Of a stretch of 64,000 nucleotides of DNA, positions 6,370 through 15,251 are shown piece by piece. Where the stretch lies: positions 2,693,001 through 2,757,000 of the forward strand of contig NZ_JAGGNA010000001.1 of assembly GCF_017875765.1 (NCBI RefSeq), given 5' to 3'. The stretch is from Flavobacterium sp. CG_23.5. GTDB taxonomy: Bacteria; Bacteroidota; Bacteroidia; Flavobacteriales; Flavobacteriaceae. The translations under genes were made by a program, and so were the position numbers. The notes under the pieces are model-generated. The model was given only the letters and a program-made list of their open reading frames with translations, ran no database searches and was not told the origin of the DNA. The stretch's first letter is position 1; every line of letters starts with the position of its first letter.

Positions 6370-7347
6370 ATGGAAAACAAATACAAAATCACTATTCCGG
6401 AACCGTGCCAAGAAGATTGGAATAAAATGTCTCCAAACGAAAACGGAAGATTTTGCAGTAGCTGTGCTAAAAATGTAGTCGATTTTACAACAATGCTGCC
6501 AGATGAAATTCAACGTTATTTTGCTACAAACAAAGATAACAGAATCTGTGGAAAATTCAGGAAATCCCAGTTAGACACTGTGACAATTCAAATTCCGAGT
6601 CGTGTTTTATATTCTCAGACACAATATCATAAAATATTTTTATTAGCCTTATTTATTTCCATGGGAACAACATTGTTTAGCTGTGCCGATAAAGAAGGAA
6701 ATAAGCAAAAAATTGATAAAGTAGAGATTATTAAGGATACAACTGAAATCAAAACCATGACAGTTGGAATGTTATTACCTCCAAAATCAAATGACTCTTT
6801 ACACCAAGTTGTACTACCGCCACCACCAAAAATTAATCAGTTGAAATTTAAACAACCAAAAACTATTAAATGTGGAGCGGTAAAATCTAAAAAAGAAGAA
6901 AAAACTATAAATGAAAATAATGTCATCTACGAAGATAATGCTTTCTATGGAGGCATAGGAATTAGTGTGTATCCAGATTATATAGGTGGTATGTCTAAGT
7001 TTTATTCTTTTGTTAAAGATAATTTTAAAGTTCCTAAATATGATAAAAACTTAAAAGGTGAAATTGTAACTTCTTTTATTATTGAAAAAGATGGAAGATT
7101 AAACGATGTGAAAATTATTAAAGGAATAGGAGTTACAAGTAGTGAGGAATTATCCGGAGTTTTAAATTCTTCTTCAAAATGGTACCCTGGAGAAGAGAAC
7201 GGTAAAAAAAGAAATTGTGAATTTCAGTTATTGCTTACAATTATACCAGACACCATTAAAAAGTCTTTTTTGAGAACCAAAATTATACCGAAGGTTGATA
7301 TTATTCAAATTAAGAGAATTACAAAGTATGAAAACGACAAGTTATAA
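6370..7347 (+). CDS. TonB-like protein with cysteine-rich N-terminal module
   Basis: This 325-residue protein has three parts. Residues 1-65 form a small module with C13, C29-X2-C32 and C60 (GRFCSSCAKNVVDF, NRICGKF), which looks like a metal-binding knuckle. One membrane segment follows at about 86-105 (IFLLALFISMGTTLFSC). Then come a proline-rich linker (LPPPPK) and a TonB C-terminal-like domain at about 205-290 (GEIVTSFIIEKDGRLNDVKI). Energy-transducing TonB proteins link ExbBD to outer-membrane receptors, but no exbB or exbD is nearby. The cysteine module would be cytoplasmic. The family is recognised; the role of the N-terminal module is not known to me. Confidence 0.75.
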   Translation: MENKYKITIPEPCQEDWNKMSPNENGRFCSSCAKNVVDFTTMLPDEIQRYFATNKDNRICGKFRKSQLDTVTIQIPSRVLYSQTQYHKIFLLALFISMGTTLFSCADKEGNKQKIDKVEIIKDTTEIKTMTVGMLLPPKSNDSLHQVVLPPPPKINQLKFKQPKTIKCGAVKSKKEEKTINENNVIYEDNAFYGGIGISVYPDYIGGMSKFYSFVKDNFKVPKYDKNLKGEIVTSFIIEKDGRLNDVKIIKGIGVTSSEELSGVLNSSSKWYPGEENGKKRNCEFQLLLTIIPDTIKKSFLRTKIIPKVDIIQIKRITKYENDKL

Positions 7348-7380
7348 CATTAAATATGTAATTTTGTTTTTTTACAAATA

Positions 7381-9162
7381 ATGAAAAATAGTCTTCTCTC
7401 TACGATAAATAACCCAGCCGATTTACGCCAGCTTGATGAAGCCCAACTTCCGCAAGTCGCTCAGGAATTACGCAATTTCATCATCGATATTGTATCTGTA
7501 AAAGAGGGACACCTGGGTGCCAGTTTGGGAGTTGTAGAACTCACTATTGCGTTGCATTATGTTTTTGACACGCCAAATGATTTATTGGTTTGGGATGTTG
7601 GGCATCAGGCTTATGGGCATAAAATATTGACAGGCAGAAGAGAAAACTTTCATACCAACAGACAACTGGGCGGTATTTCTGGTTTCCCTAAAAGAAGCGA
7701 AAGCATTTACGATGCATTTGGTGTAGGACATTCCTCGACTTCCATTTCGGCAGCTTTAGGAATGGCAATTGCTTCCAACTTAAAAGGAGATTACGATAAA
7801 CAACATATTGCCGTCATTGGCGACGCTTCCATCGCTTCGGGAATGGCTTTTGAAGGATTAAATCACGCCGGAGTTACCAATGCTAATTTATTGGTGATTC
7901 TCAACGACAACGCCATCGGAATTGACCCAAGCGTTGGTGCATTAAAAAAATATCTTACCGCGGTAAAAGAAGGTAAAAATCCAAGGCAAAATAACATGAT
8001 TAAATCCTTGAATTTCGATTACTCGGGACCTATTGACGGTCATGATATATTTGCCGTAATCAAAGAATTGAAACGCTTGCAAAAAGTAAAAGGACCTAAA
8101 TTCCTTCATGTCATTACCACCAAAGGAAAAGGATTGCAACAGGCCGAAGAAAACCAAGTTAAATATCATGCTCCGGGAAAATTCGACGCCGCAACTGGTG
8201 AACTTCACATTAAATCCGAAGCCAATTTACCTCCAAAATACCAGGATGTTTTTGGCTTGACCCTATTGGATTTGGCTAGAAAAAATGAAAAAATTATAGG
8301 AATCACACCTGCAATGCCTTCGGGAAGTTCGTTGAAATTCATGATGGATGAACTGCCAGAACGTGCTTTTGATGTAGGAATTGCAGAGCAACATGCCGTT
8401 ACTTTGGCAGCAGGAATGGCAACTCAAGGGATGATTGTTTTTTGCAATATTTATTCCACTTTTTTGCAAAGAGCGTATGACCAAGTGATTCACGATGTCG
8501 CTTTACAGAATTTACCGGTAATTTTCTGTTTGGACAGAGCAGGATTAGTGGGTGAAGATGGCGCGACACATCACGGTGTTTTTGATTTGGCTTATTTGCG
8601 TTGCATTCCCAATATGATTATTTATGCTCCGATGAATGAAATTGGATTACAAAATATTTTATACACGGCGCAATTGGGATTAAATCATCCTATTTCTATT
8701 AGATATCCTCGTGGTCGCGGCGTGATTGGTGAGTGGCAAGTTAAAAATTTTGGAAACTATAATAAAATTAAAATTGGTACAGCCGTTTGTCTTCAAAAAG
8801 GATCAAAAGTAGCTGTTTTATCCAATGGAACTATTGGTAACAATGTTACTTTGGCTATAGCCAAACAACAACATCCGGAAACAATTGCGCATTATGATTT
8901 TTCTTTTGTTAAACCATTAGATGAAAAGTTGTTGCATATGATTTTCACTTCATTCGAAAATGTAATTACTATTGAAGACGGTGTGATTAAAGGTGGTTTT
9001 GGAAGTGCTATTTTGGAGTTTGCTTCATCAAATAATTATACTTCAAAAATAAAAACACTTGGTATTCCTGACGAGTTTATTGAACATGGGACAGTTGGTG
9101 AATTGCAACAATATTGCAAAATCGACGTTAAAAGTTTAGAAATGCTTTTTTCAAATTTCTAA
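7381..9162 (+). CDS. dxs: 1-deoxy-D-xylulose-5-phosphate synthase
   Basis: This thiamine-diphosphate enzyme condenses pyruvate and glyceraldehyde-3-phosphate, the first step of the MEP isoprenoid pathway. Transketolase-like features are DVGHQAYGHKILTGR near the N-terminus, the ThDP/Mg motif GDASIASGMAFEGLNHAG with downstream NDNAIGI, the pyrimidine-binding domain (DVGIAEQHAVTLAAGMA; DRAGLVGEDGATHHG) and a C-terminal transketolase domain (YDFSFVKPLDEKLL). At 593 residues it is a little shorter than the usual 620-640, mainly in the interdomain region. It starts 33 bp after the TonB-like gene, and a TAATTTTG box (7359-7366) could serve it. Confidence 0.94.
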   Translation: MKNSLLSTINNPADLRQLDEAQLPQVAQELRNFIIDIVSVKEGHLGASLGVVELTIALHYVFDTPNDLLVWDVGHQAYGHKILTGRRENFHTNRQLGGISGFPKRSESIYDAFGVGHSSTSISAALGMAIASNLKGDYDKQHIAVIGDASIASGMAFEGLNHAGVTNANLLVILNDNAIGIDPSVGALKKYLTAVKEGKNPRQNNMIKSLNFDYSGPIDGHDIFAVIKELKRLQKVKGPKFLHVITTKGKGLQQAEENQVKYHAPGKFDAATGELHIKSEANLPPKYQDVFGLTLLDLARKNEKIIGITPAMPSGSSLKFMMDELPERAFDVGIAEQHAVTLAAGMATQGMIVFCNIYSTFLQRAYDQVIHDVALQNLPVIFCLDRAGLVGEDGATHHGVFDLAYLRCIPNMIIYAPMNEIGLQNILYTAQLGLNHPISIRYPRGRGVIGEWQVKNFGNYNKIKIGTAVCLQKGSKVAVLSNGTIGNNVTLAIAKQQHPETIAHYDFSFVKPLDEKLLHMIFTSFENVITIEDGVIKGGFGSAILEFASSNNYTSKIKTLGIPDEFIEHGTVGELQQYCKIDVKSLEMLFSNF

Positions 9163-9199
9163 AATATTTATTTTGCAGTCCCAAATATAATTGCCTACA

Positions 9200-10249
9200 A
9201 TGAAATTATCGCATTACACATTACTATTCTTTTCGTTCTTAACATCCATAAATAGTTTTTCTCAAGAGTCAACAATATCTACAACAGCCCCTGTAATCGT
9301 AGAGTTTTCAATGGATACAACACTTGTAAAAGTAACAATACCTGCGATATTAGCGGTAGCCCCAAAAATACTGGCGCCAATGCCGTTTATTCCATTATCA
9401 AATTGGACAAAAAAAAACAGCCTAGGTTTTTACATCTCTGAAATTGCTTTTGTCAATTGGAGTGCCGGCGGGACAAGTTCAGTTTCTGGATTGTTGAAGG
9501 GAGATTTTACCAGAGTTTATAATAGAGAAAATATGAAATGGGTGAATGAACTCGTCGTTCGATACGGATTGAACAAACAAGATGGAGTTGAAGTTAGAAA
9601 AACCGATGATGCGTTGCAGTTTAATTCTACATTTGGATATCGACAAGACACACTTTCTAATTGGTACCATTCGGCAAAATTTAATTTTAATACCCAATTC
9701 ACTAATGGATATGCTTATCCAAATACCGAAATTGCTATCTCCAAACGATTTGCGCCAGCTTACATTTTCTTAGGCATAGGAGCAGAAAATATTAATAAAG
9801 AAAAAAACAGAAGTTTTTATATCTCGCCATTTACATTGAAAAAAACTTTGGTTTTGGATCAACGATTGGCGAATCAAGGAGCGTTTGGTGTTGTTAAAGC
9901 GGTGTATAACAGCGACGGAATTTTAATTACGGAAGGACATCGAACAAAAACAGAACTGGGTTTTTTGATGACGAGTTTTTATAAAAAAGAAATTTTTAAA
10001 AACGTTAATCTGGAAAATCGTCTGAGTTTGTATTCGGACTACATCAATAATTTTGGAAATATAGACGTCGATTGTGATATTTTATTAGATTTGGTAGTAA
10101 ATCAATATGTTAAGGCAAACATTGGGACTCGTATTGTTTATGATGATGACATAAAATCTAAAAAAGAAATTGATGGCAACCAAGTTACAGTAGGTCCTAA
10201 AACACAATTAAAGCAGCTTTTGGGAGTAGGAATTGTGTATATTTTTTAA
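9200..10249 (+). CDS. DUF3078 outer-membrane-type protein
   Basis: This 349-residue protein starts at ATG 9200 with a signal peptide (MKLSHYTLLFFSFLTSINSF, then SQ) that ends in a typical flavobacterial cleavage site. The body is rich in amphipathic, aromatic-ended strands (LGFYISEIAFVNWSAGGTSS; FGYRQDTLSNWYHSAKFNFN) and ends in GVGIVYIF, a beta-signal-like C-terminus. This pattern is that of DUF3078 proteins, predicted outer-membrane beta-barrels of unknown function found in Bacteroidota. It follows dxs by 37 bp and converges on polA across a shared terminator. No transport substrate can be suggested. Confidence 0.8.
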   Translation: MKLSHYTLLFFSFLTSINSFSQESTISTTAPVIVEFSMDTTLVKVTIPAILAVAPKILAPMPFIPLSNWTKKNSLGFYISEIAFVNWSAGGTSSVSGLLKGDFTRVYNRENMKWVNELVVRYGLNKQDGVEVRKTDDALQFNSTFGYRQDTLSNWYHSAKFNFNTQFTNGYAYPNTEIAISKRFAPAYIFLGIGAENINKEKNRSFYISPFTLKKTLVLDQRLANQGAFGVVKAVYNSDGILITEGHRTKTELGFLMTSFYKKEIFKNVNLENRLSLYSDYINNFGNIDVDCDILLDLVVNQYVKANIGTRIVYDDDIKSKKEIDGNQVTVGPKTQLKQLLGVGIVYIF

Positions 10250-10277
10250 AATTAAACAAGTCTATAAAATAAAAAAT

Positions 10278-10312
10278 GCCCATTAGAAATAATAGATTCT
10301 AATGGGCTTTTT
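10278..10312. terminator. Bidirectional terminator between the DUF3078 gene and polA
   Basis: GCCCATTAGAA (10278-10288) and TTCTAATGGGC (10297-10307) form a perfect 11-bp stem with an 8-nt loop. T tracts follow in both directions, so it serves both converging genes. Confidence 0.92.
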
Positions 10313-10326
10313 AAGTTTTTTATTTT

Positions 10327-13167
10327 TTAATGTGCTTCCAGCCAATCTTTACCCGCACCTAAATCTACATCCAATGGAACCTCAAGTTTAAAGGCATTTT
10401 CCATTTCATATTTAATCATGAGTTGGATTTTCTCCAGTTCGCTATTATGAACGTCAAACACCAATTCATCGTGTACTTGTAAAAGCATTTTAGTTTTGTA
10501 ATTTCCAGATATTAGTTTTTGATGAATATTTATCATAGCAATTTTTATAATATCAGCGGCGCTTCCTTGAATTGGTGCATTCACTGCATTTCTTTCTGCA
10601 CCTCCGCGAACAATGGCATTTTGAGAATTAATATCTTTTAAGTAACGGCGACGTCCAAGAATTGTTTGTACATAACCGTATTCTCTCGCAAATTCTACTT
10701 GTTCCTGAATGTATGATTTTAGCCGTGGATACGTTTGGTAATAAGCTTCAATCAAAGCTGCACTTTCACTTCTGGATAGAGAAGTTTGATTACTCAATCC
10801 AAAAGCGGAAACTCCATATATAATTCCAAAATTCACCGTCTTGGCATGGCTACGTTGTTCCCGTGTCACTTCTTCCAAAGGAACATTGAATACTTTTGAA
10901 GCCGTTGATTTGTGAATATCTTCTTTGTTTTGAAAAGCTTTTATCATGTTTTCCTCGCCACTTAATGCGGCTATAATCCTAAGCTCAATTTGAGAATAAT
11001 CGGCAGAAACCAAGGTGTAATTTTCATCACGGGCAACAAATGCTTTTCTGATCTGTTTTCCTCTTTCGGTACGAATTGGGATGTTTTGTAAATTTGGATT
11101 ATTAGAACTCAATCGCCCAGTTGCCGCTACGGTTTGCATGTAATCCGTGTGGATGCGATTTGTAATCTTGTCTACTTGAAGCGGCAAAGCTTCAACATAA
11201 GTGTTCTGTAATTTTATCAATTGGCGCCAGTCAAGAATGTCTTTTACAACTGGATTTTCAATTGCCAAGTAACTCAAAACTTCTTCACCGGTGGCATATT
11301 GACCGGTTTTAGTTTTCTTTTGTTTTAGTCCTCCAATTTTTAATTTGTCAAATAAAATATCACCGAGTTGTTTTGGCGAAGCCAAATTAAATTTCTCGCC
11401 CGCTATTTCAAAAATCGTGGATTCCAATGATTTTATATCAGAATCTAATTCTTTCGATAAAGATTTCAAGAAATCGACATCTACCCGAATTCCTTCTTTT
11501 TCCATATCCGCTAGTACAGTGACTAATGGAATTTCTATTTCTTCAAAAAGTTTTTTGGTTCCTGTTTTGTCTAATTCTAAAGTAAAAATCTCTTTTAATT
11601 GTAAAGTTACATCGGCATCTTCAGCTGCGTATTCCTTAATTTCTTCCAAAGGGACATCGCGCATTGATTTTTGATTTTTGCCTTTTTTCCCAATTAAGAC
11701 TTCAATAGATTGTGGGGAATATTTTAAATACGTTTCTGATAAAATATCCATGTTATGGCGCATATCCGGATTGATTAAATAATGCGCAATCATTGTGTCG
11801 AATAATTTTCCTTTTACGGTAACATCGTAATTGGAAAGAATTTTCAAATCGTATTTTAAATTCTGTCCAATTTTTTCGATGTCTTCATTTTCGAAAAACG
11901 GAATAAATTTCTCGATTAAAGTTTGAGATTCAGCCTGGTTTTCCGGAAACGGAATATAAAAACCTTTTCCTTTTTCATAGGAAAATGAAATTCCAACCAA
12001 TTCTGCATGCAAGGCATCAAGTCCAGTGGTTTCCGTATCAAAACAAACAGAAGATTGGCTTTGTAAATTCTGAAGCAGTAATTTAATTCCCAAGTCTCCT
12101 TGGATTATCTGATAGGAATGTTCTGTGTTTTCTAAGGTGTTATAATATCTGTGACGGGTTTCTTCCGTCGCGTCTTCTGGAATACTACTCCCAAAAAGAT
12201 CGAATTGTTCTTCGCTTTTTGCAGCTTGTTTTTTATATAATTTAGCTTCATCGGTTGGAGTGCTCGTTGTTGCCGTTCCTCCTTTTTTAAATATGGCGTC
12301 AAACTGTTCTGCCATTCTGCGGAATTCCAGTTCATTGAAAAGAGCATCCGTTTTTTCAACATCAGGAGTTGATAGTTCATAATCGGTTTCATCAAAAACA
12401 ACAGGGCAATCAATAATAATTGTCGCTAAAGTTTTCGATAGCAAGCCCTTTTCTTTATTGGCCTCAATATTCTCTTTCATTTTACCTTTTAGCTTGTCTG
12501 TATTTGCCAAAAGGTTTTCCATGGTACCAAATTCCTTCAGTAATTTCTTCGCGGTAACTTCTCCCACACCAGGTAATCCTGGGATATTATCGGCTGCATC
12601 GCCCATCATTCCCAAGAAGTCAATTACTTGATCCGGTCTTTCAATTTCGAATTTTGCCAGTACCTCGGGAACACCCCAAATTTCGATGCCGTTACCCATA
12701 CGAGCGGGTTTATACATAAAGATATTTTCAGAAACTAATTGAGCAAAATCTTTATCGGGTGTTACCATAAAGACTTTGTAATTCTGTTTTTCAGCTTGTT
12801 TGGCAATTGTTCCTATTAAATCATCCGCTTCAAAACCTTTAACTTCAATAATGGGAATGTGCATGGCTTTTAGTAGCTCTTGTATATATGGAATGGCAAT
12901 TTTTATTGCTTCTGGCGTGGCATCACGATGCGCTTTATATTCAGGAAATATTTCATTTCTCAGTTGGCTTCCTCCATTGTCAAATGCTACCGCGAGATGA
13001 TCTGGTTTTTCTCTTTTTATAACATCCATTAAGGAATTCATGAATCCCATAATTGCTGAGGTGTCCATTCCTTTTGAATTGATTCGAGGATTTTTTATAA
13101 AAGCATAGTAGCCACGAAAAATTAAAGCATAGGCATCGAGAAGGAACAGACGTTTTTGTTGTGACAT
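10327..13167 (-). CDS. polA: DNA polymerase I
   Basis: This 946-residue protein has three domains. The N-terminal 5'-3' flap nuclease is at about 1-290 (LFLLDAYALIFRGYYAF, PDKDFAQLV, GDAADNIPGLPGVG). The 3'-5' exonuclease has intact DEDD-type motifs (CFDTETTGLDAL, IGQNLKYDLKIL, YAAEDADVTLQL), so proofreading is probably active. The family A polymerase shows DYSQIELRIIAALSGEE, KTVNFGIIYG and QVHDELVFDV. It fills gaps and removes RNA primers. Many polA proteins lack a working exonuclease site; this one keeps it. It is transcribed alone and ends at the shared terminator. Confidence 0.97.
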   Translation of the reverse strand: MSQQKRLFLLDAYALIFRGYYAFIKNPRINSKGMDTSAIMGFMNSLMDVIKREKPDHLAVAFDNGGSQLRNEIFPEYKAHRDATPEAIKIAIPYIQELLKAMHIPIIEVKGFEADDLIGTIAKQAEKQNYKVFMVTPDKDFAQLVSENIFMYKPARMGNGIEIWGVPEVLAKFEIERPDQVIDFLGMMGDAADNIPGLPGVGEVTAKKLLKEFGTMENLLANTDKLKGKMKENIEANKEKGLLSKTLATIIIDCPVVFDETDYELSTPDVEKTDALFNELEFRRMAEQFDAIFKKGGTATTSTPTDEAKLYKKQAAKSEEQFDLFGSSIPEDATEETRHRYYNTLENTEHSYQIIQGDLGIKLLLQNLQSQSSVCFDTETTGLDALHAELVGISFSYEKGKGFYIPFPENQAESQTLIEKFIPFFENEDIEKIGQNLKYDLKILSNYDVTVKGKLFDTMIAHYLINPDMRHNMDILSETYLKYSPQSIEVLIGKKGKNQKSMRDVPLEEIKEYAAEDADVTLQLKEIFTLELDKTGTKKLFEEIEIPLVTVLADMEKEGIRVDVDFLKSLSKELDSDIKSLESTIFEIAGEKFNLASPKQLGDILFDKLKIGGLKQKKTKTGQYATGEEVLSYLAIENPVVKDILDWRQLIKLQNTYVEALPLQVDKITNRIHTDYMQTVAATGRLSSNNPNLQNIPIRTERGKQIRKAFVARDENYTLVSADYSQIELRIIAALSGEENMIKAFQNKEDIHKSTASKVFNVPLEEVTREQRSHAKTVNFGIIYGVSAFGLSNQTSLSRSESAALIEAYYQTYPRLKSYIQEQVEFAREYGYVQTILGRRRYLKDINSQNAIVRGGAERNAVNAPIQGSAADIIKIAMINIHQKLISGNYKTKMLLQVHDELVFDVHNSELEKIQLMIKYEMENAFKLEVPLDVDLGAGKDWLEAH

Positions 13168-13513
13168 GAGTGTTATTTTGTATCGTTTTCAAAAGTACAA
13201 AACTTGTCAGATAAAGGAGTGACAGATTGTAAAATTTCTTATTTGTACTGGGCAAATTTTATATTCTTGAATAAGATCTTAAAAATGTAAATTTCTGTCA
13301 GTTTGAAACTTGTATATAATTTGAAAGAAAATAGCGAATAAATAAAATGTAATTTTAAATCGACGTGTTAAAATTGTAGGATTAAATTTATGCAAAATAC
13401 AAATAAATGCCGTTTATCGATTAAATAAGTATTTAAGCGATATAAAGAGTAATTTTAACGAATAATTATAAGCCAAGTTGTGCTTTATTATCTAATCTTT
13501 TATTTCGTTTATT
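13168..13513. other. Gene-free divergent region between polA and the 491-residue surface protein
   Basis: This is 346 bp of AT-rich DNA with divergent start codons at both ends, so it should hold two promoters. The best near-match is TATAATTTG near 13315. I see no ORF, strong hairpin or repeat. Confidence 0.5.
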
Positions 13514-14989
13514 ATGGAAAAAAATTACACTGCTAAAAAGGTATTACAAGCCTACCTATTATTTTTCATGATAATAACGACAAATATGTTTGCCCAGGTG
13601 GGTATTGGGACAACTAGTCCGTCTGCAAGTTCAATTTTGGATTTAACATCTACTACTCAAGGTCTGTTGACACCTCGAATGACAACGGCGCAAAGGATCG
13701 CGATTGCAAGTCCAGCGGATGGATTAATGGTGTATGACACAGATTTAAAATCATTGTATCATTTTGATTCCGGTATTACAAGATGGGATAAAATTAATAC
13801 GGATGCTAATTACGGTAGAATTAAATTTAAACGTATAAAATCTACAGATGTTTTGGCAACGGTTTTGGCTGCAGAGAAAACTGCCGGTGGGGGTAGTAAA
13901 TATCTCTTAGACACAAACACTTTATATGAAGTTAACGGTACAATTACCGTTGACTTTCCTATAGAATTAAATAATGCCTATATTATTGGTCAAGATTCTG
14001 GAGACGATAAGTTGGTTAAAGCTTCTGGAGATCTTTTTACAGGAACAACTGGAGGATCGATTAGAGTGTTAACTTTAACGGCCACAGCAGGAAAAGTATT
14101 TAATATTACGGGTGGCGGTACTCAAAATTTAATTTTTAGGGATGCAGTTGTTGCGAGTTCTTCGAATGTTGGAGTGATTGATGGATTTTCTTTAGTTTTT
14201 ATAAGTATTGTACAATATGTAGGTAATACGACCGGAATTATTTATAAAGATATTTCTAAATTATTAATAACCAATGTGGGATGGTTTGGAAATAATTCCG
14301 GAACTTTTGAAACGATTCAAGGGACTTTTGGATTAATTCAGAAAGCGGGAGGTTTTAGTGAAGTAAATGGAACTAGTATTGGATTTGACGTGTCTTCAAA
14401 CCCTACAATAACGGGTTCTGCCCTTCTTGAAACGGTAGTTTTTATGGGAACAAATACAACTGGGTTTATAAAAGGATATACCGTTGGTAGTTTTGCGGGC
14501 TATAATTTTAATACTAAATGGAACACGCGTTGCGCAGGTATTCCCACAGAGGGGGATTTGGTAGCTATCGCAGATATTAGTTTTGATTATGCCATAGGAT
14601 CCGGCGCATCAACAAGTCTGTCAAGTACTGCCGTAAAGTTAGCAGGAACGACGACATCAAATGGTCTTTTTAGATTCTCGACAGACGGTGGTATAAATAA
14701 CAGATTGAAATATTTAGGGATTAAAAGTCGTTACTTTAGAGTGGGTGGTTCGGCTTCTTTTCAATCAACGGTCAATGGTGATATCTATGTGTTTTATATT
14801 GCTAAGAATGGAACGGTTATCAGTCAGTCCAAAATTTATGCTAAATCAACCTCGACTTCAGACATTATTGCAGTTCCAATCGGAACAACAATATCATTAG
14901 CAACCAATGATTATGTAGAAGTGTATGTAATGAGATATTCAGGTTCGGGAGACATACTAACTGTTTCGATGAACCTAGTAATCAATTAA
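13514..14989 (+). CDS. Secreted or surface-exposed protein of unknown function
   Basis: This 491-residue protein has an N-terminal signal peptide (LQAYLLFFMIITTNMFAQ) and then a segment common in flavobacterial surface proteins (VGIGTTSPSASSILDLTSTT, TPRMTTAQRIAI, GLMVYDTD, YHFDSG). The segment resembles phage-tail-fibre-like surface modules. The rest is Gly/Thr/Ser-rich with beta-strand character and no cysteine motif, hydrolase motif or clear type IX sorting domain. The last ~100 residues (FRFSTDGGINNRLKYLGIKS; YVEVYVMRYSG) look like a compact beta-sandwich, possibly a trimeric fibre tip. Function is unknown; adhesion is only a guess. Confidence 0.7.
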   Translation: MEKNYTAKKVLQAYLLFFMIITTNMFAQVGIGTTSPSASSILDLTSTTQGLLTPRMTTAQRIAIASPADGLMVYDTDLKSLYHFDSGITRWDKINTDANYGRIKFKRIKSTDVLATVLAAEKTAGGGSKYLLDTNTLYEVNGTITVDFPIELNNAYIIGQDSGDDKLVKASGDLFTGTTGGSIRVLTLTATAGKVFNITGGGTQNLIFRDAVVASSSNVGVIDGFSLVFISIVQYVGNTTGIIYKDISKLLITNVGWFGNNSGTFETIQGTFGLIQKAGGFSEVNGTSIGFDVSSNPTITGSALLETVVFMGTNTTGFIKGYTVGSFAGYNFNTKWNTRCAGIPTEGDLVAIADISFDYAIGSGASTSLSSTAVKLAGTTTSNGLFRFSTDGGINNRLKYLGIKSRYFRVGGSASFQSTVNGDIYVFYIAKNGTVISQSKIYAKSTSTSDIIAVPIGTTISLATNDYVEVYVMRYSGSGDILTVSMNLVIN

Positions 14990-15000
14990 GATTTTACAAA

Positions 15001-15075
15001 ATGTATATTTTAACATTACTGATAATATTATTTTTAATTGTTTTTATGATTTTAGAATCAAAAAATGGATTATGA
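15001..15075 (+). CDS. Possible 24-residue hydrophobic peptide
   Basis: ATG to TGA encodes MYILTLLIILFLIVFMILES followed by KNGL, a single membrane helix with a short polar tail. It starts 12 bases after the surface-protein stop and precedes a terminator. Hydrophobic AT-rich codons arise easily by chance here, so I give it low weight. Confidence 0.2.
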   Translation: MYILTLLIILFLIVFMILESKNGL

Positions 15076-15110
15076 TTAAGTTCGGAAATCAAAAGAAGAA
15101 TTTTTTTTAT

Positions 15111-15140
15111 AAGCTGATATAGAAATGTATCAGCTTTTTT
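15111..15140 (+). terminator. Intrinsic terminator after the surface-protein gene
   Basis: AAGCTGATA (15111-15119) and TATCAGCTT (15128-15136) form a 9-bp stem with an 8-nt loop followed by T residues. Confidence 0.88.
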
Positions 15141-15251
15141 GATAAAAAAGAGATTGATCACAATAGATTTGGTGTATTTTTAGTTAAATTTAGATTAATA
15201 AAAACGCATACTACTTTCTTAATTTGTTATTTTGTCTTAAATTTTATAGAA

